In this document: positions 45,927-56,130 of the stretch, one piece after another
How the letters are laid out: each line of letters opens with the position of its first letter
How positions within the stretch are numbered: position 1 is the stretch's first letter
From: Pohlia nutans
Taxonomy: Eukaryota > Streptophyta > Bryopsida > Bryales > Mniaceae
Assembly (NCBI GenBank): GCA_022496805.1
Contig: CM040100.1
Coordinates: forward strand, 15,343,009 to 15,407,008
DNA: 64,000 nt
Direction of reading: 5' to 3'
Translations under genes and position numbers: made by a program
Notes under the pieces: model-generated
What the model was told of the DNA's origin: nothing
Databases searched by the model: none
The model's input: only the letters and a program-made list of their open reading frames with translations

Positions 45927-47560
45927 AACATTGGAAGTTAGAAGTATTGAAAAAGTTATATATAGAAGTGTTTGAATGTCAATCTAGATATTTGTATCAA
46001 ACATAGATCTTGCATAAATACATTTATTAGAGGGTTTTCTATCCACAATGAAAGCATTATTCACTACTTCTTTTTTATTTTAAATTAAGAATGATCATTC
46101 TAATGGTTGATGTTCCCAAATGTCACATCCATCATATTCTTCAACCTTGAATTGATTTTATTGGATTGTTTTTCTTAAGTTTAGATGTTTTCTATACAAC
46201 TTATTATAAATAGTATGTGACAATTTTTATTGTGTCGAATAGTTGTTTGTAGTATAGTCCAAGTGAAGATTCTCATAACTGTGACAAATAATCATATGTA
46301 ATGAATAGGACAAACAACCTATGCTTCTCAAGCCTGTGTGATTGATGGGATCCACAATCGTGCCAATAAAATAGTCGGTCTCAGAGCTACTGGTCTTCTT
46401 GGGCTTGCAAACACACAGAGTGTGGCAAAGAAACCCAACAACACCCACTAGTGTACCTTGTCAGTCATTATTGCACCTCTTCTTCTATCAATGAATTGTA
46501 GTATGCATGGCTCATGACTTAGGTATGTTGCTTGTGTTTGTTGTAAACTCTTTGAAGCCTCATTCAAATAGAGTAGCCCATTTCTTGTTTTATGATTGTC
46601 ATGATCATAATATATTGTTGATAATTATATGGGAGTGCTAATTCAATTTGATGCATGTTGTGTTGCCTTCTTTGAGCTTTTTTGGATTCATATGTTTCAA
46701 TATGTTTTGTAGACGTTGTGGTCACCCCAAGCATGTTGTTGCAAAAATGACCTTCCAATGTTGTTTTTAGTGTTGTGGAGTTTGCACTTGTGTTTCACTT
46801 ATCACATGAATATTTGTTGAAGTTAGTGTTTGAATTTTCACCCGATTATTTGGGGTCTTGTTCATGGTGTCTTGTGGAGCTTCGTAACCATTTTTTAAAT
46901 ATAATATTGATGAGAAAAATCTACACAGCTTCTTGAATCAATAATTGAATATAGTCGTCTTTTCACTTTAGAGGAAAAACTACATAAGCCCTTCAAGTCA
47001 TTTCATTCTTTCAGGGGATTTCACAAATTGCTTGTTGATACTCATCATTGGACGTGGACAATCGGTCAATAATTCATTCATTTTCTAGTTGAGTTGTTAT
47101 TCTCACCTAATCAATGATGCATAATACCCACTACTCTATAGTTTTTTAGGTTCAAATTTGCAAGAATTTGTTTAATCCCTAAAGGACCAATAAGTCTCAA
47201 TCAAACCCCCTTGTTTTAGTTTTTAGCAATTTTTTAATATGTCCTAAATCAACTTCTTTTTGTCACTTCAATTTTTTTTCTTTTTTTACCTATACATGCA
47301 ATGTTTTTCACTTATTTCAATAATAATCTATTAAGTCCTATTTGATTAAAAAAGTTCACAATATAATTGATTTATTTTGTTATGTTGTACAATTACCTAC
47401 AGAAAGTAGAAGGTTATAAAATCATAAAGTTCTATTTGAGCAGGTTACCTCATAATATACTTGAAAACTTATTCATCATGTAAGAAAGCTCAGAAGTCAG
47501 AAAGTCTTTGTACCATGTCTTCTTTTTCTAAAAGTATCGACGTTGCTCAAAGGGATTGTA
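45927..47560. repeat. Kinase 3' flank and duplicated segment, left copy
   Basis: 45930-46215 also occurs in the ghost locus at 15080-15370. From about 46200 the sequence aligns with 50290-51900. Shared words include GCAGAGTGTGGCAAAGAAAC (ACAGAGTGTGGCAAAGAAAC here), GTAAACTC, GCATGTTGTGTTGCC, GTGGTCACCCCAAGCATGTT and ACCTTCCAATGTTGTTTTTA. No recognisable protein is encoded; a 73-codon reverse frame at 46227-46448 is not conserved in the second copy. Confidence 0.6.
47172..47385. mobile_element. Degraded TTAA-type MITE
   Basis: The left end is TTAATCCCTAAAGGACCAAT. The body matches the 13463 subfamily (CAATGTTTTTCACTTA, AATATAATTGATT). The right terminus is lost. Confidence 0.55.
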
Positions 47561-48805
47561 GATTCTTCTTGCAAGGATGTTATTGTTCAGAGTTTGGGTA
47601 GTTGCATCGTACGGTGTACCTATTCTATGACTAAGAACGTGTATGCAATGCACATTTAGCATTATTGTCAAAATCACTCTTTTTCAAAACATTTTACAAC
47701 TCATTGGTGATACTTTGAACTAATTTTTCTTAACAAATGGTGAGATTGATGTATATGAAATCCAAAGATACATTCTTTATTTGTTTAAAGGCTTTACATT
47801 ATGTAATATGAATATTTAAAAGTACCCTTTTGAACAAAAAACATGAAGAACATGATGAAAGTTCAACGATGAATATTGTGCATGGTTTCTAATCTTTTTG
47901 CAGATTCAACTTAAAGTCAATGTGCAATGTTTTATACAGATTACTATAATGATTTTGAATTTCTTCAAATCTTCTTTTACATGCTTAAAATGCCTAAGTT
48001 CTAAAAGATGTTTATATTAAGTAAAATTGCAATATAGAAATTATTTTAAAATAAAAAATGGCGGAAAGGAGTACAATAAGAAAAATTCTATGTGCACAAA
48101 GAGCTTGAAGGTTAAATTCCAAAAATTGCATTACAAACAGAGTGCATTTGTCAAAAACAAAGCATTGTGATTGCATTAAAAATATTACAAATGCACACGG
48201 GTCTCTAATTTAGCAACTTATTTTTAAAAATTGAACATCACATTTTCATTTTAAGGTATGAATATTAAATAGTTTTCAAAGTCCTTCCAATAATCTTATA
48301 TTGAGCTTGAAAGGTCAGAAATAGGCCAAAACCTACAAACGTGACCGGAAAAGAGGAACATCGTAGTGTGCAACTACCCGTTTTCAGATATTTTGGGGTG
48401 AATTTTTTTAAATATTGAGAATTCACTTGGCAATTGAAGAATTTAGGATAAAATGTTTCAATCAGTAATTTTATAGTCAATATGCCTCCAAAAATCATGA
48501 TTTCTTTTTGCATATGATTCTATGAAGGATTTGCATTCATTCCAATCATGATGAGTTTTAGACATTATAAGTAAAAAAGAATTTGTATTTATTGTCATTT
48601 GAATTGAGGGTTTAAAAATGGAGGTATTAACTTCAAGTGCAAATGAGTTTAAATTTTTTATTTTTATCAAATCTCAACAAAATGTGTTTTATATCTTGTG
48701 TTTTGCAACATAATCAAATTTGGCTCAAAAGTTCCAACTTTATCATTTACTAATGGCAAACCTTTGTAAACCCGGGGTGATGTATACTTATTGTAGGGTA
48801 TTGTA
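47561..48805. other. AT-rich intergenic, no gene seen
   Basis: No coding region, RNA gene or clear repeat boundary is recognised. Confidence 0.4.
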
Positions 48806-49803
48806 CAGTGGGGTACCAATCAAAATGTCGTTTTCGAATTCGTTGTGAGAAAAATTTCAGTTTTGCCAACTTTGAATGCCTCTCGAGAGCTCAAAAATGG
48901 GTATTTTACCACGAAATTTTCACCAAAGAATTATCTTTAAGTTAATTATATGTGTGCCAAATTTCAAGGCCAAAAGATTCACCAAACAAAAGTTATTCAA
49001 AATCTACCAACATTGGTAGCTGTGGAAATGTTTTCACTGCTGCCAACTTTGACAGCCTCCGAATGATTGAATAAAAAAACATTTGTCATGAAATTCTCGG
49101 AACAAAATCCTCTTTATGTTAATAACATATGATAAAAATTTCAAGGCCAAAAGGTTACTAAAAAAAAAGATATTAACAATCTACCAACATGTGATTGAGG
49201 CAACATATCTACCAACTTTGACACCAACTTTGACACCAACTTTGACACCCTCCTTACGGTTGAGACATTGTCTATTTACCATGAAATTTTTGGCACAACA
49301 TGCTCTTTATGATAAAAACATTCATGCCAAATTTCAAGGTCAAAAAATTTATACAAAAAAAAATATTTACAATCTACCAACGTGTATGTCCTCCTTTTGC
49401 CTCAATCACTACTTGTAACCTAGAGGGCATGTTGGTAGATTGTTAATATCTTTTTTTGTATTAATCTTTTGGCCTTGAAATTTTTATTATATGTTATTAA
49501 CATAAAGAAGTTTTTGTTCCAAGAATTTCGTGGCAAAAAAAATTTATTCAATCTTTGGGAGGCTGTCAAAGTTGGCAGCAGTGAAACAGCTACCAATGTT
49601 GGTAGATTTTGAATAACTTTTTTTCGGTGAATCTTTTGGCCTTGAAATTTGGCACACATATAACTAAATTAAAGATAATTCTTTGGTAAAAATTTCGTGG
49701 TAAAATACAAATTTTTGAGCTCTCAGGAGGCTTTCAAAGTTGGCAGTACTGAAATTTTTCTCACTGCGAATTCGAAAACGACATTTTGATTGGTACCCCA
49801 CTG
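48806..49803. mobile_element. Foldback transposon (998 bp) with arms of about 0.4 kb and TA target site
   Basis: TA is followed by CAGTGGGGTACCAATCAAAA at the left, and TTTTGATTGGTACCCCACTG followed by TA at the right. The arms remain complementary far inward (for example GTTTTCGAATTCG / CGAATTCGAAAAC, CTTTGACAGCCTCC / GGAGGCTGTCAAAG). The left-centre has a small tandem array of ACCAACTTTGAC (49210-49255). TA flanks and a CAGT terminus fit Tc1/mariner-type elements. No transposase frame is present. Confidence 0.85.
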
Positions 49804-50285
49804 TACATGCAAATCAGTTACCAAACTACATTTCTTAACATATATGAATACAGAGCTAAATAATACAAGAAACCACAAAAAGGAGAGAGCATGTGCTGAA
49901 TAAAATCCTTTACACACATGCAAAACGGCTTTTAAGTGTGCTACATGGGGTAGCATGGTGGCCCCATGAAATCACAAATTGAAAATATAAGTAATCACTA
50001 CTTCTCCAAAAATACTGAACCATGCATTTCTACACTTTGAGGGAAGTAAGCATTAACATGGTTGTTTTATATGACCCAAACCACAAAAAGTGTGCACACG
50101 TAGTAATTTCCACCTCTTATACCATACTTGTGAAAGAGTGGTCAAATTTGAGGGACATTTACAGACATTTTCCAGCAGACCAATTCATATCTTCCAGAGC
50201 TGACATTTGCATCAACCACCTTTGTCATAGATATGTAAGATTCCCACTCAAGGTGAACACTGCAATGCTCAAAAATTTCTTATAA
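49804..50285. other. Intergenic, no gene seen
   Basis: An 87-codon frame at 50022-50285 shows no recognisable domain and is probably fortuitous. Confidence 0.4.
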
Positions 50286-51195
50286 AGTATATTATAAAAT
50301 TAATATAATGCATATTTCATTGTGACAATTAGTTGTAATTATGTAAAACAGTCCAAATAAAGGTTTTGGTATGTGTCACAAATAGTTAAACGTCATAAAT
50401 AGAGCAAAATAGCTCAGCTTTTCAATCACGCATGATTGATGAGACCGACAACTATGCCAACAAAACAACTAATCTCATGGTTTCCGGTCTTACACGGGTT
50501 TAGGAACGCACGCAGAGTGTGGCAAAGAAACCCAATGCCACTAACTACGGTACCTTCACAGTCATTCTTGAGCCTCTTTAGACATCAATGGATTTTTGCA
50601 AGCATCGCCCATGACTCAAGTATGTCGCTTGTGTTTTTGTTGTAAACTCTTGTCAAACCTCCTTCAGACACAGTAGGCCATTTCTTGTTTTATGTCATGA
50701 GTATAAATTCTTGATAATTATATATGAGTGCTAATTGAGTTTGATGCATGTTGTGTTGCCCTCTTTAAGCCTTTGGTTTTAGATGTCTCAATATGGTTTC
50801 CAGACATTGTGGTCACCCCAAGCATGTTGTTGCAAAACCGACCTTCCAATGTTGTTTTTAGTATTGTGGAGTTTGCGAGGTCTTAATGATAATGTCTCTT
50901 GGAGCTTTTAAACCGTTTTGTACTTCAACTATTGATCCAAAGAATCTTCTGAGTTTCTTGAATCAAGAATTGAATGTAGTCTGCTTTTCATTTCAACTGC
51001 AAATTTTGGTGAGTTCTTCAAGTCACATCATTTTTTCGGGTTTCACACATTGCTTGTCAATACTCTTCATGGCAATTGATCTATAATTAATTCTTGTCTC
51101 ATAAAGAAATTATTTTCATCGGATATATGATGCGTAAGACTCACTATTAATATCAAACTCTATAGTTTTTAAGTTTAGATTTGCGAGAATTTTTT

Positions 51196-51421
51196 CAATG
51201 TGTAAAGCACGAAGAAGTTTGATTTGAACTTCTTTATTTTAGTTTAAGAAATTTTTGAGGTCTTATGTGAACTTTTTCATTATTTTTTTTATCAACCCAT
51301 GTAGTGTTATTCACTTATTCCAATGATGAAACAATTCAGTCTCATCTGATTTATATTTTTACAATACAATTGATTGAATTTTTCCTTTCAAAATCATGAA
51401 TCATTGGTCCTTTAGGGTTAA
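51196..51421. mobile_element. TTAA-type MITE, one terminus decayed
   Basis: The right end is CATTGGTCCTTTAGGGTTAA and the body matches the 13463 subfamily (ACAATACAATTGATTGAATT). The left terminus is lost. Confidence 0.6.
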
Positions 51422-51643
51422 AGTTGATACGTTGTATGTTTACTGTGAGGTCTAGAACAAAGCAATGTTGCATCTTCCTATAGTGAAACCTTGGTCAATG
51501 GTTCATTTGAAATACCTATTTGAGGTCCCCTACTTCTTGTAATGACTCTAATACATGCACAGTGTGATACCAATAGAAAGCATGCATGCATGATGTCCAT
51601 TGAGTAGCATATCTTGAGTTCTTTTTTCAAGGGTGTTGATACT

Positions 51644-51718
51644 TACTCTTTCTATCCAACGTGCTTTCTTTTGTAAATTACAAAGGAAAGCATGGTGTTT
51701 TAGTGGGACAGAGGAGTA
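51644..51718. mobile_element. Tiny Stowaway-like MITE (75 bp)
   Basis: TACTCTTTCTATCCAACGTG at the left and GTGGGACAGAGGAGTA at the right, with inner complementary arms GTGCTTTCTTTTG and AAAGGAAAGCATG. TA flanks. Confidence 0.6.
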
Positions 51719-51992
51719 CATTCTAAGAGCTTTTGAATTTTTCAGTCACTGAGGATTATGCAAAAAATCACCTCAAATCATTAAATTCTATGATGAAGTA
51801 GATACACGTGCGAGCTACCTGAAAACCCACCCATCATGAAAAAAAAACACCAAGACGTTAGAAATGCTTTGAACCATGTCTTCATTTTCCAAAAGTATTG
51901 ATGGTGCTCACAAGTTAGGATGATATTTCTCAATTGCTCAAGAGTTTTATGTGAGATGAAATGGTGGGATTATTTTGCAACCAGGTGGAGTG

Positions 51993-52841
51993 ATGTCTAC
52001 ATACTCGAACGTGGTAGGGAGAAGGCTGAAGCTGAAAGGAAAACCGTTGGATATGAGGGTAGGGGTCATGAAGAAAAAGAAGAAGAAGAGGGAGACGGTA
52101 CACGGTACACGGATCTATTCTTAATAATCTCCTTTATAAGATCGTTGAATAAAATTCACTTAATTTAATTTTTCTACTCATGGCTCACGAGATAGCATTC
52201 CTGCAGCAGTAAGAGCAAGTTGGGTTGCAATTGTTGGTAGGCCAAGCACCATCTTCTGCAGAAGGAGAGGCCACGAATCTCCAGCCTTCAGGGGCAGCGG
52301 GAGAAAAGCTTGAAGGATTAGAAGAAGAGGAAGGAAGGGAGTGTAGGCAGTAGGTCGGGGCTCCGTGCGAGGATCATAGGACAACTGCAGAGAAGAAATA
52401 CCATGAGCAGAAAGCAGAACTGGAAGCCCAACGTCAAGCCAAAGTGGCCAACAAGAGCCATCGTCAGCGCGTCGAAGAGTTTAATCAATATCATCACAAA
52501 TTTGGCAAGTCATGTTTTTGCAATGTTTTACGTATGTTGTTGAGATGAACAGGGGTGATTACGTTCTACATATGTTTTACGTATGTTTCTCATATAAAAA
52601 ACGTACGAACGACATATTACAAACATGAAAAAACACATCATGATAAAATTTACATGTTTGTAATATGTTATTTGTACGTTTTTCCTATGTTAAACATACG
52701 TAAAATGTATGTCGAACGTAATCACCCCTGTTCATCTCAACAACATACGTAAAACATTGCAAAAAGATGACTTCCTAAGTTTGTGATGATTTGGCTAATC
52801 TCAGTGAGCATTATGACATTCCTAAAGTCGGTCCAGGTTAA
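51993..52841 (+). pseudogene. FAM32A-like gene, disrupted by a foldback element and an in-frame stop
   Basis: 51993-52097 encodes MSTYSNVVGRRLKLKGKPLD then a lysine run (VMKKKKKKRET), the typical FAM32A N-terminus, followed by a GTACAC donor. After about 52200 come QAPSSAEGEATN and GEKLEGLEEEEGREC, then an in-frame TAG (around 52351). The same frame continues as DHRTTAEKKYHEQKAELEA, QRQAKVANKSHRQRVEEF and NQY, up to 52489. A foldback element (about 52490-52788) then interrupts it. The family's C-terminus ANLSEHYDIPKVGPG and stop TAA resume at 52793-52841. FAM32A proteins are small nuclear, RNA-associated proteins found in spliceosome preparations. The intron position is retained, so this is more likely a decayed gene than a retrocopy. 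The stop codon lies in the TTAA target of a MITE that starts there. Confidence 0.72.
52490..52788. mobile_element. Near-perfect foldback element (about 300 bp) inside FAM32A-like coding sequence
   Basis: The left arm starts CATCACAAATTTGGCAAGTC, and the right arm ends as its near-complement GTTTGTGATG. The arms include TTTTGCAATGTTTTACGTAT and GAACAGGGGTGATTACGTTC on the left and their complements on the right. By eye they match at about nine in ten positions over roughly 140 bp. It splits the codons between NQY and LANLSEHY of the host gene (CAATAT ... ATTTGGCT). No coding capacity. Confidence 0.85.
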
Positions 52842-53293
52842 CCCCTACAACACCAAGGATTCATGGTTTTAGAATGACCAATTCAATTGATTATATTATG
52901 ATTTTCAAAATAATCAGAAGGGACCCAAATTTTATAGTTACTACCAAAATCAGTGAAGAACATTGCATGTATTGGTGAAAAAAAATTAATGAATAGAATA
53001 AGACCTACTTTGAAAAAGACTACTTATGACCTATTGAAAAGACCATTCATATGACCTACTGAAAAGACCACTCATATGACCTACTCAAAACAATTGAAGC
53101 AAGCGGCTAGTCGTAGAGTCTTTGCTTTAGTATTTATCCCACTAAATTTATTTTTATGGCTTCTTTTTACTGTCCTAGTGCGTAACTTCTGATAACTACT
53201 AAAAAACAAAGCGTTTTTGTAGTCTCTCCCATGGTGTGGCAGAGACATTAATCATGAGACCCAAATCATGTTTCTTGGTCCTTTGGGGGTTAA
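52838..53293. mobile_element. TTAA-flanked MITE inserted at the FAM32A-like stop codon
   Basis: The left end is TTAACCCCTACAACACCAAG and the right end CTTGGTCCTTTGGGGGTTAA. The first TTAA includes the TAA stop of the upstream pseudogene. A GTCTCTGCC-type element (about 53097-53254) is inserted within it. A short GACCTACTGAAAAGACC-like repeat occurs at 53025-53095. Confidence 0.8.
53097..53254 (-). mobile_element. GTCTCTGCC-type element, copy B (inverted), nested
   Basis: Read on the minus strand it opens GTCTCTGCC and contains GGGATAAATACTAAAG and CGACTAGCCGCTTG, like copies at 10150 and 53328. It sits inside the TTAA MITE 52838-53293, whose sequence resumes with ATGAGACCCAAAT. Confidence 0.75.
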
Positions 53294-53327
53294 GTGGGTG
53301 GACTGTGTACTTGACCACTCCCTTTGT

Positions 53328-53464
53328 TGTCTCTGCCCCTCCAAAGGAGAGACTATGGAAGCACTTCGTTTTTAAGGAGTTACATGGCTGAACAATACAA
53401 ACAAGGTGTAAAAGTAAACATAGGATAAATACTAAGGCAGAGACTACGCGACTAGCCGCTTGTT
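53328..53464 (+). mobile_element. GTCTCTGCC-type element, copy C
   Basis: GTCTCTGCCCCTCCAAAGG starts it, followed by the shared GGATAAATACTAAGGCAGAG and CGACTAGCCGCTTGTT. It lies about 75 bp from copy B in opposite orientation, so the two could pair as a large hairpin. Confidence 0.75.
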
Positions 53465-53600
53465 CCAAAATGAAATGGCCGTGGAACATTGCTTTCACTC
53501 TCAAAAACTTTACTTTTTTTATTTTGGAATAGAGGAAGTGTTCTGTGAGTGTATTGCATATTAAAAAAACAAAATGAGATTTGGATTCAATCAATGTAGT

Positions 53601-54177
53601 TTTACCCCTCCAGGGCCAAGGCTGATTTTCTAAGTTTGGTCAGCTCACTATGGAATGAGTATTGATCCTCAATTCTTGAGATTCTTTGTGGTGATTCTAC
53701 TTTTTGTAACAAAGATGGGATGGTAATTTGCATACGTAGGTAATGTATAAATTAAGAGATACAATCATGCAAAGGTGAAAAACCCAACTGCGGACAGCTC
53801 CTGAAAATTTTCATACAATGAGCTATGCATCTTATTTTTTACACATAATGAGCTAACACCTACATGCACACAATTGCTGAATTCACTTTACCAAATTTGA
53901 GACTAAACTTTGCATTTTTGGCATTTTCAGAAAGTTTCAAATATGGGTAGCAAGCCAAAAAAAAGGTGCAACCAACTTTGAAGCTTATAATCTTACTATT
54001 GAAGAACCCTGAACAGTTGAAAATTTGCAGGTTGTAATAAATACAAGTTGCTTGAAATATCCTACAGTTTGATTGGTCAAAACGGTTATAGATCAAAAAA
54101 TATTTGTCTTTTTATGAGAAGAGATACTTTCATTGGAGTGTTTAGAAAGGAACATAGTTGTGGTCTTTTAGGGGTTA
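53601..54177. mobile_element. Possible old TTAA-type element (about 577 bp)
   Basis: The right end CTTTTAGGGGTTAA is clear. A decayed left end TTTACCCCTCCAGGGCCAAG is proposed at 53601. The pairing of these ends is uncertain. Confidence 0.4.
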
Positions 54178-54995
54178 AGGAAGATTGCCTAAAAAAGATC
54201 TTTTTTATTTCAAAGTTTTTTTTTACCACTTCACATCTTAGTTGTCGGTCTCTAAGCCAAAGTACACTTATTCTGGACAAATAACAATTTTTACAGATAG
54301 CACTAGTATAAATAGATGAAAATAGGAGTATGGGAATATTCCTTGAATTCAGGTAACTTTGACACTGTTTGCTCACAAGTGTCAATCCAAGAGCTGTTGG
54401 AGGGATTGATACGCGGTGGACAGATCCAGTTCTATCCACAATCCAATTCTATAACTGATTCCCAATTTCACCTTGGATTTAATACAATTCAAGTGAGTAG
54501 TAAATGCAGTAAGTGCTAGGTGGAATTGGGTGTAAATGGGGCAGTTTTAGGTACTTCAATGAATGAGGAGATCACAAAGTGGTGGTTAAGCAGTTAAGGC
54601 AATGAATGAAGCAATTTAGAATCGGCAATCTTGTTGCTTCCGTGGTGTAAATGGATGGAATTGGGTGTAAATGGGGCGGTTTAAGTTTATTTCTCTAGTT
54701 ACTATAGTTTGACTTTCAATGACTATAGAGCATTTTTGGAATGCTCATGGCCTCCATTTAAGGGCGGTTTTGTATTTCCAATGCAAATCACTTTTACAGT
54801 TTATAGAAATCACAAATTTTATCGAAAAAAATATGATTACACTTGGATTCAACTCTACAGCAAGATCTATCTTTCTCTCAAAATCTAGTTACAAACTTAT
54901 TATCTTTCTCCACAATGTTCAAATTGTTTAAATGGATGGTAATAGGTACTTCCACCTAATTAGGGTTTTTTTGCAAAATTCTTGAAACCAAATTG
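54178..54995. other. Intergenic, no gene seen
   Basis: A GGTGTAAATGGGGCxGTTT motif is repeated (about 54528 and 54667). No coding or RNA gene is recognised. Confidence 0.4.
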
Positions 54996-54996
54996 T

Positions 54997-55710
54997 AGGA
55001 AGATGTGAGGCAAAGAAAGATGACGTCAACTTTAATTCTTTGTTGAATCAATAAATGAGCCCAAGGTGTTAAAAACTCTTTTCTAGAGCCCAAGGTATTA
55101 AAAACTCTTTTCTAGAGCCCAAGGTGTTAAAAACTCTTTTCTAGAGCCGAATGTTATGTGCATGTTTAGAAGATTGGCAAATGTGTCATGTTCCTTATTT
55201 ATGAGTCTTACATTACTGACTTTTAAAGTAGTTTGGGAGGCAAAATGTTCCACATTGGATGCTTTCATCTTATTGGAATGAGAGAATAGCAATATGAAGG
55301 GGCAAAAGTAGTGGGTACTTCGAAACCCCTTCTTTCTTTAATTATCTAATTAGAAGAAGATGTGTCTCCTAAGGTGTCTCCACTACTGTTGGATTAGTAT
55401 GAGATATTCCTACAAAACTTCCTTGAGCACTAAACCTGGAGCAAGGAAGATGTGAGTAAAGAAAGTTGACGTCAACCTTGATTCTCTGTTGAATTAATAT
55501 ATGAGCCCAAGGTGTTCAGAGCTCCTTTCAAAAACGTCATGTGCACTTCTAGAGGGTTGGCAAATGTATCATGTTCCTTACTATGAGTCTTAAATTACTA
55601 AGTTTTAGAGTTGTTTAGGAGGCAAAATGTTCTACATTGGATGCATTCAACATTGGAATGAGAGAATAGCAATATGAAGGGGCAAAAGTAGTGGATACTT
55701 TGAAACCCCT
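54997..55710. repeat. Direct repeat pair containing a 29-bp triple array
   Basis: 54997-55335 and 55440-55710 share GGAAGATGTGAG, GACGTCAAC, AATGAGAGAATAGCAATATG and AAGGGGCAAAAGTAGTGG. The first copy carries three tandem 29-bp units starting GAGCCCAAGGT(G/A)TTAAAAAC at 55057, 55086 and 55115; the second copy has only one. Confidence 0.75.
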
Positions 55711-55977
55711 ACTTTTTTCAATTTCCTAATTAGAAAAAGATGTGTCTCCACTAGTGTTTAGAATATTCCTACAAAAACCGAGAGCAATATTCCTTTGTTC
55801 CATAATAAGCTTCATGTACCCCGAAAATAGATGACTCAACTCCAATGTTGCAGTCCAATAGTGTGGACCTTGAGCCAGTAGGAGTAGATGATTCTTTGCT
55901 AATAGTAAGATTGAATAATACCAATCCAACACTACCATACCTAGCCGTCAGGATTAGCATCTCATACCAATTAGTTA

Positions 55978-56130
55978 AACTGTTTGGAAAATTACTTTTC
56001 AACAAAAGCTAAATTTTGTGAATATTTTTCAAGATTTTCTTTATCACCATACAAAATAGATTTTATTTTTTAAAAAACAATTTCTTAAAGATTTAGGTTG
56101 CTCTTTTTACAATTAGTTTTTACTGCTGCT
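55978..56130. repeat. AT-rich 150-bp dispersed repeat (representative copy)
   Basis: The core is AATTTTGTGAATATT, TTCAAGATTTTCTTTATCAC, CATACAAAATAG, then a poly-A/T block and TTTAGGTTGCTCTTTTTAC. Other copies are at about 390-500, 9510-9660, 11430-11560, 19320-19400, 21350-21510, 22405-22575, 30985-31125, 34232-34385 and 36340-36470, in both orientations. The ends are poorly defined. Confidence 0.6.

Larger units (their letters stand above)
50290..51900. repeat. Duplicated kinase 3'-flank segment, right copy
   Basis: It aligns with 46200-47560 in the same orientation at clear divergence, with the same order of landmarks through CATGTCTTC(T/A)TTTTC(T/C)AAAAGTAT near 51874. No kinase coding sequence precedes it, so only the downstream flank is duplicated here. 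Confidence 0.65.

Noticed and set aside
46227..46448. 73-codon minus-strand frame (GVVGFLCHTLCVCKPKK)
   Set aside because: The duplicate at 50290 onwards does not keep the frame, and no domain is recognised.
50022..50285. 87-codon plus-strand frame in the intergenic region
   Set aside because: No domain, unremarkable composition, no homologous copy.
53199..53594. 131-codon minus-strand frame
   Set aside because: It crosses two transposon boundaries (TTAA MITE and GTCTCTGCC elements), so it is a chance frame.
55057..55145. 29-bp direct repeats resembling a spaced array
   Set aside because: The units are immediately adjacent with no unique spacers, so this is a simple tandem array, not CRISPR-like.
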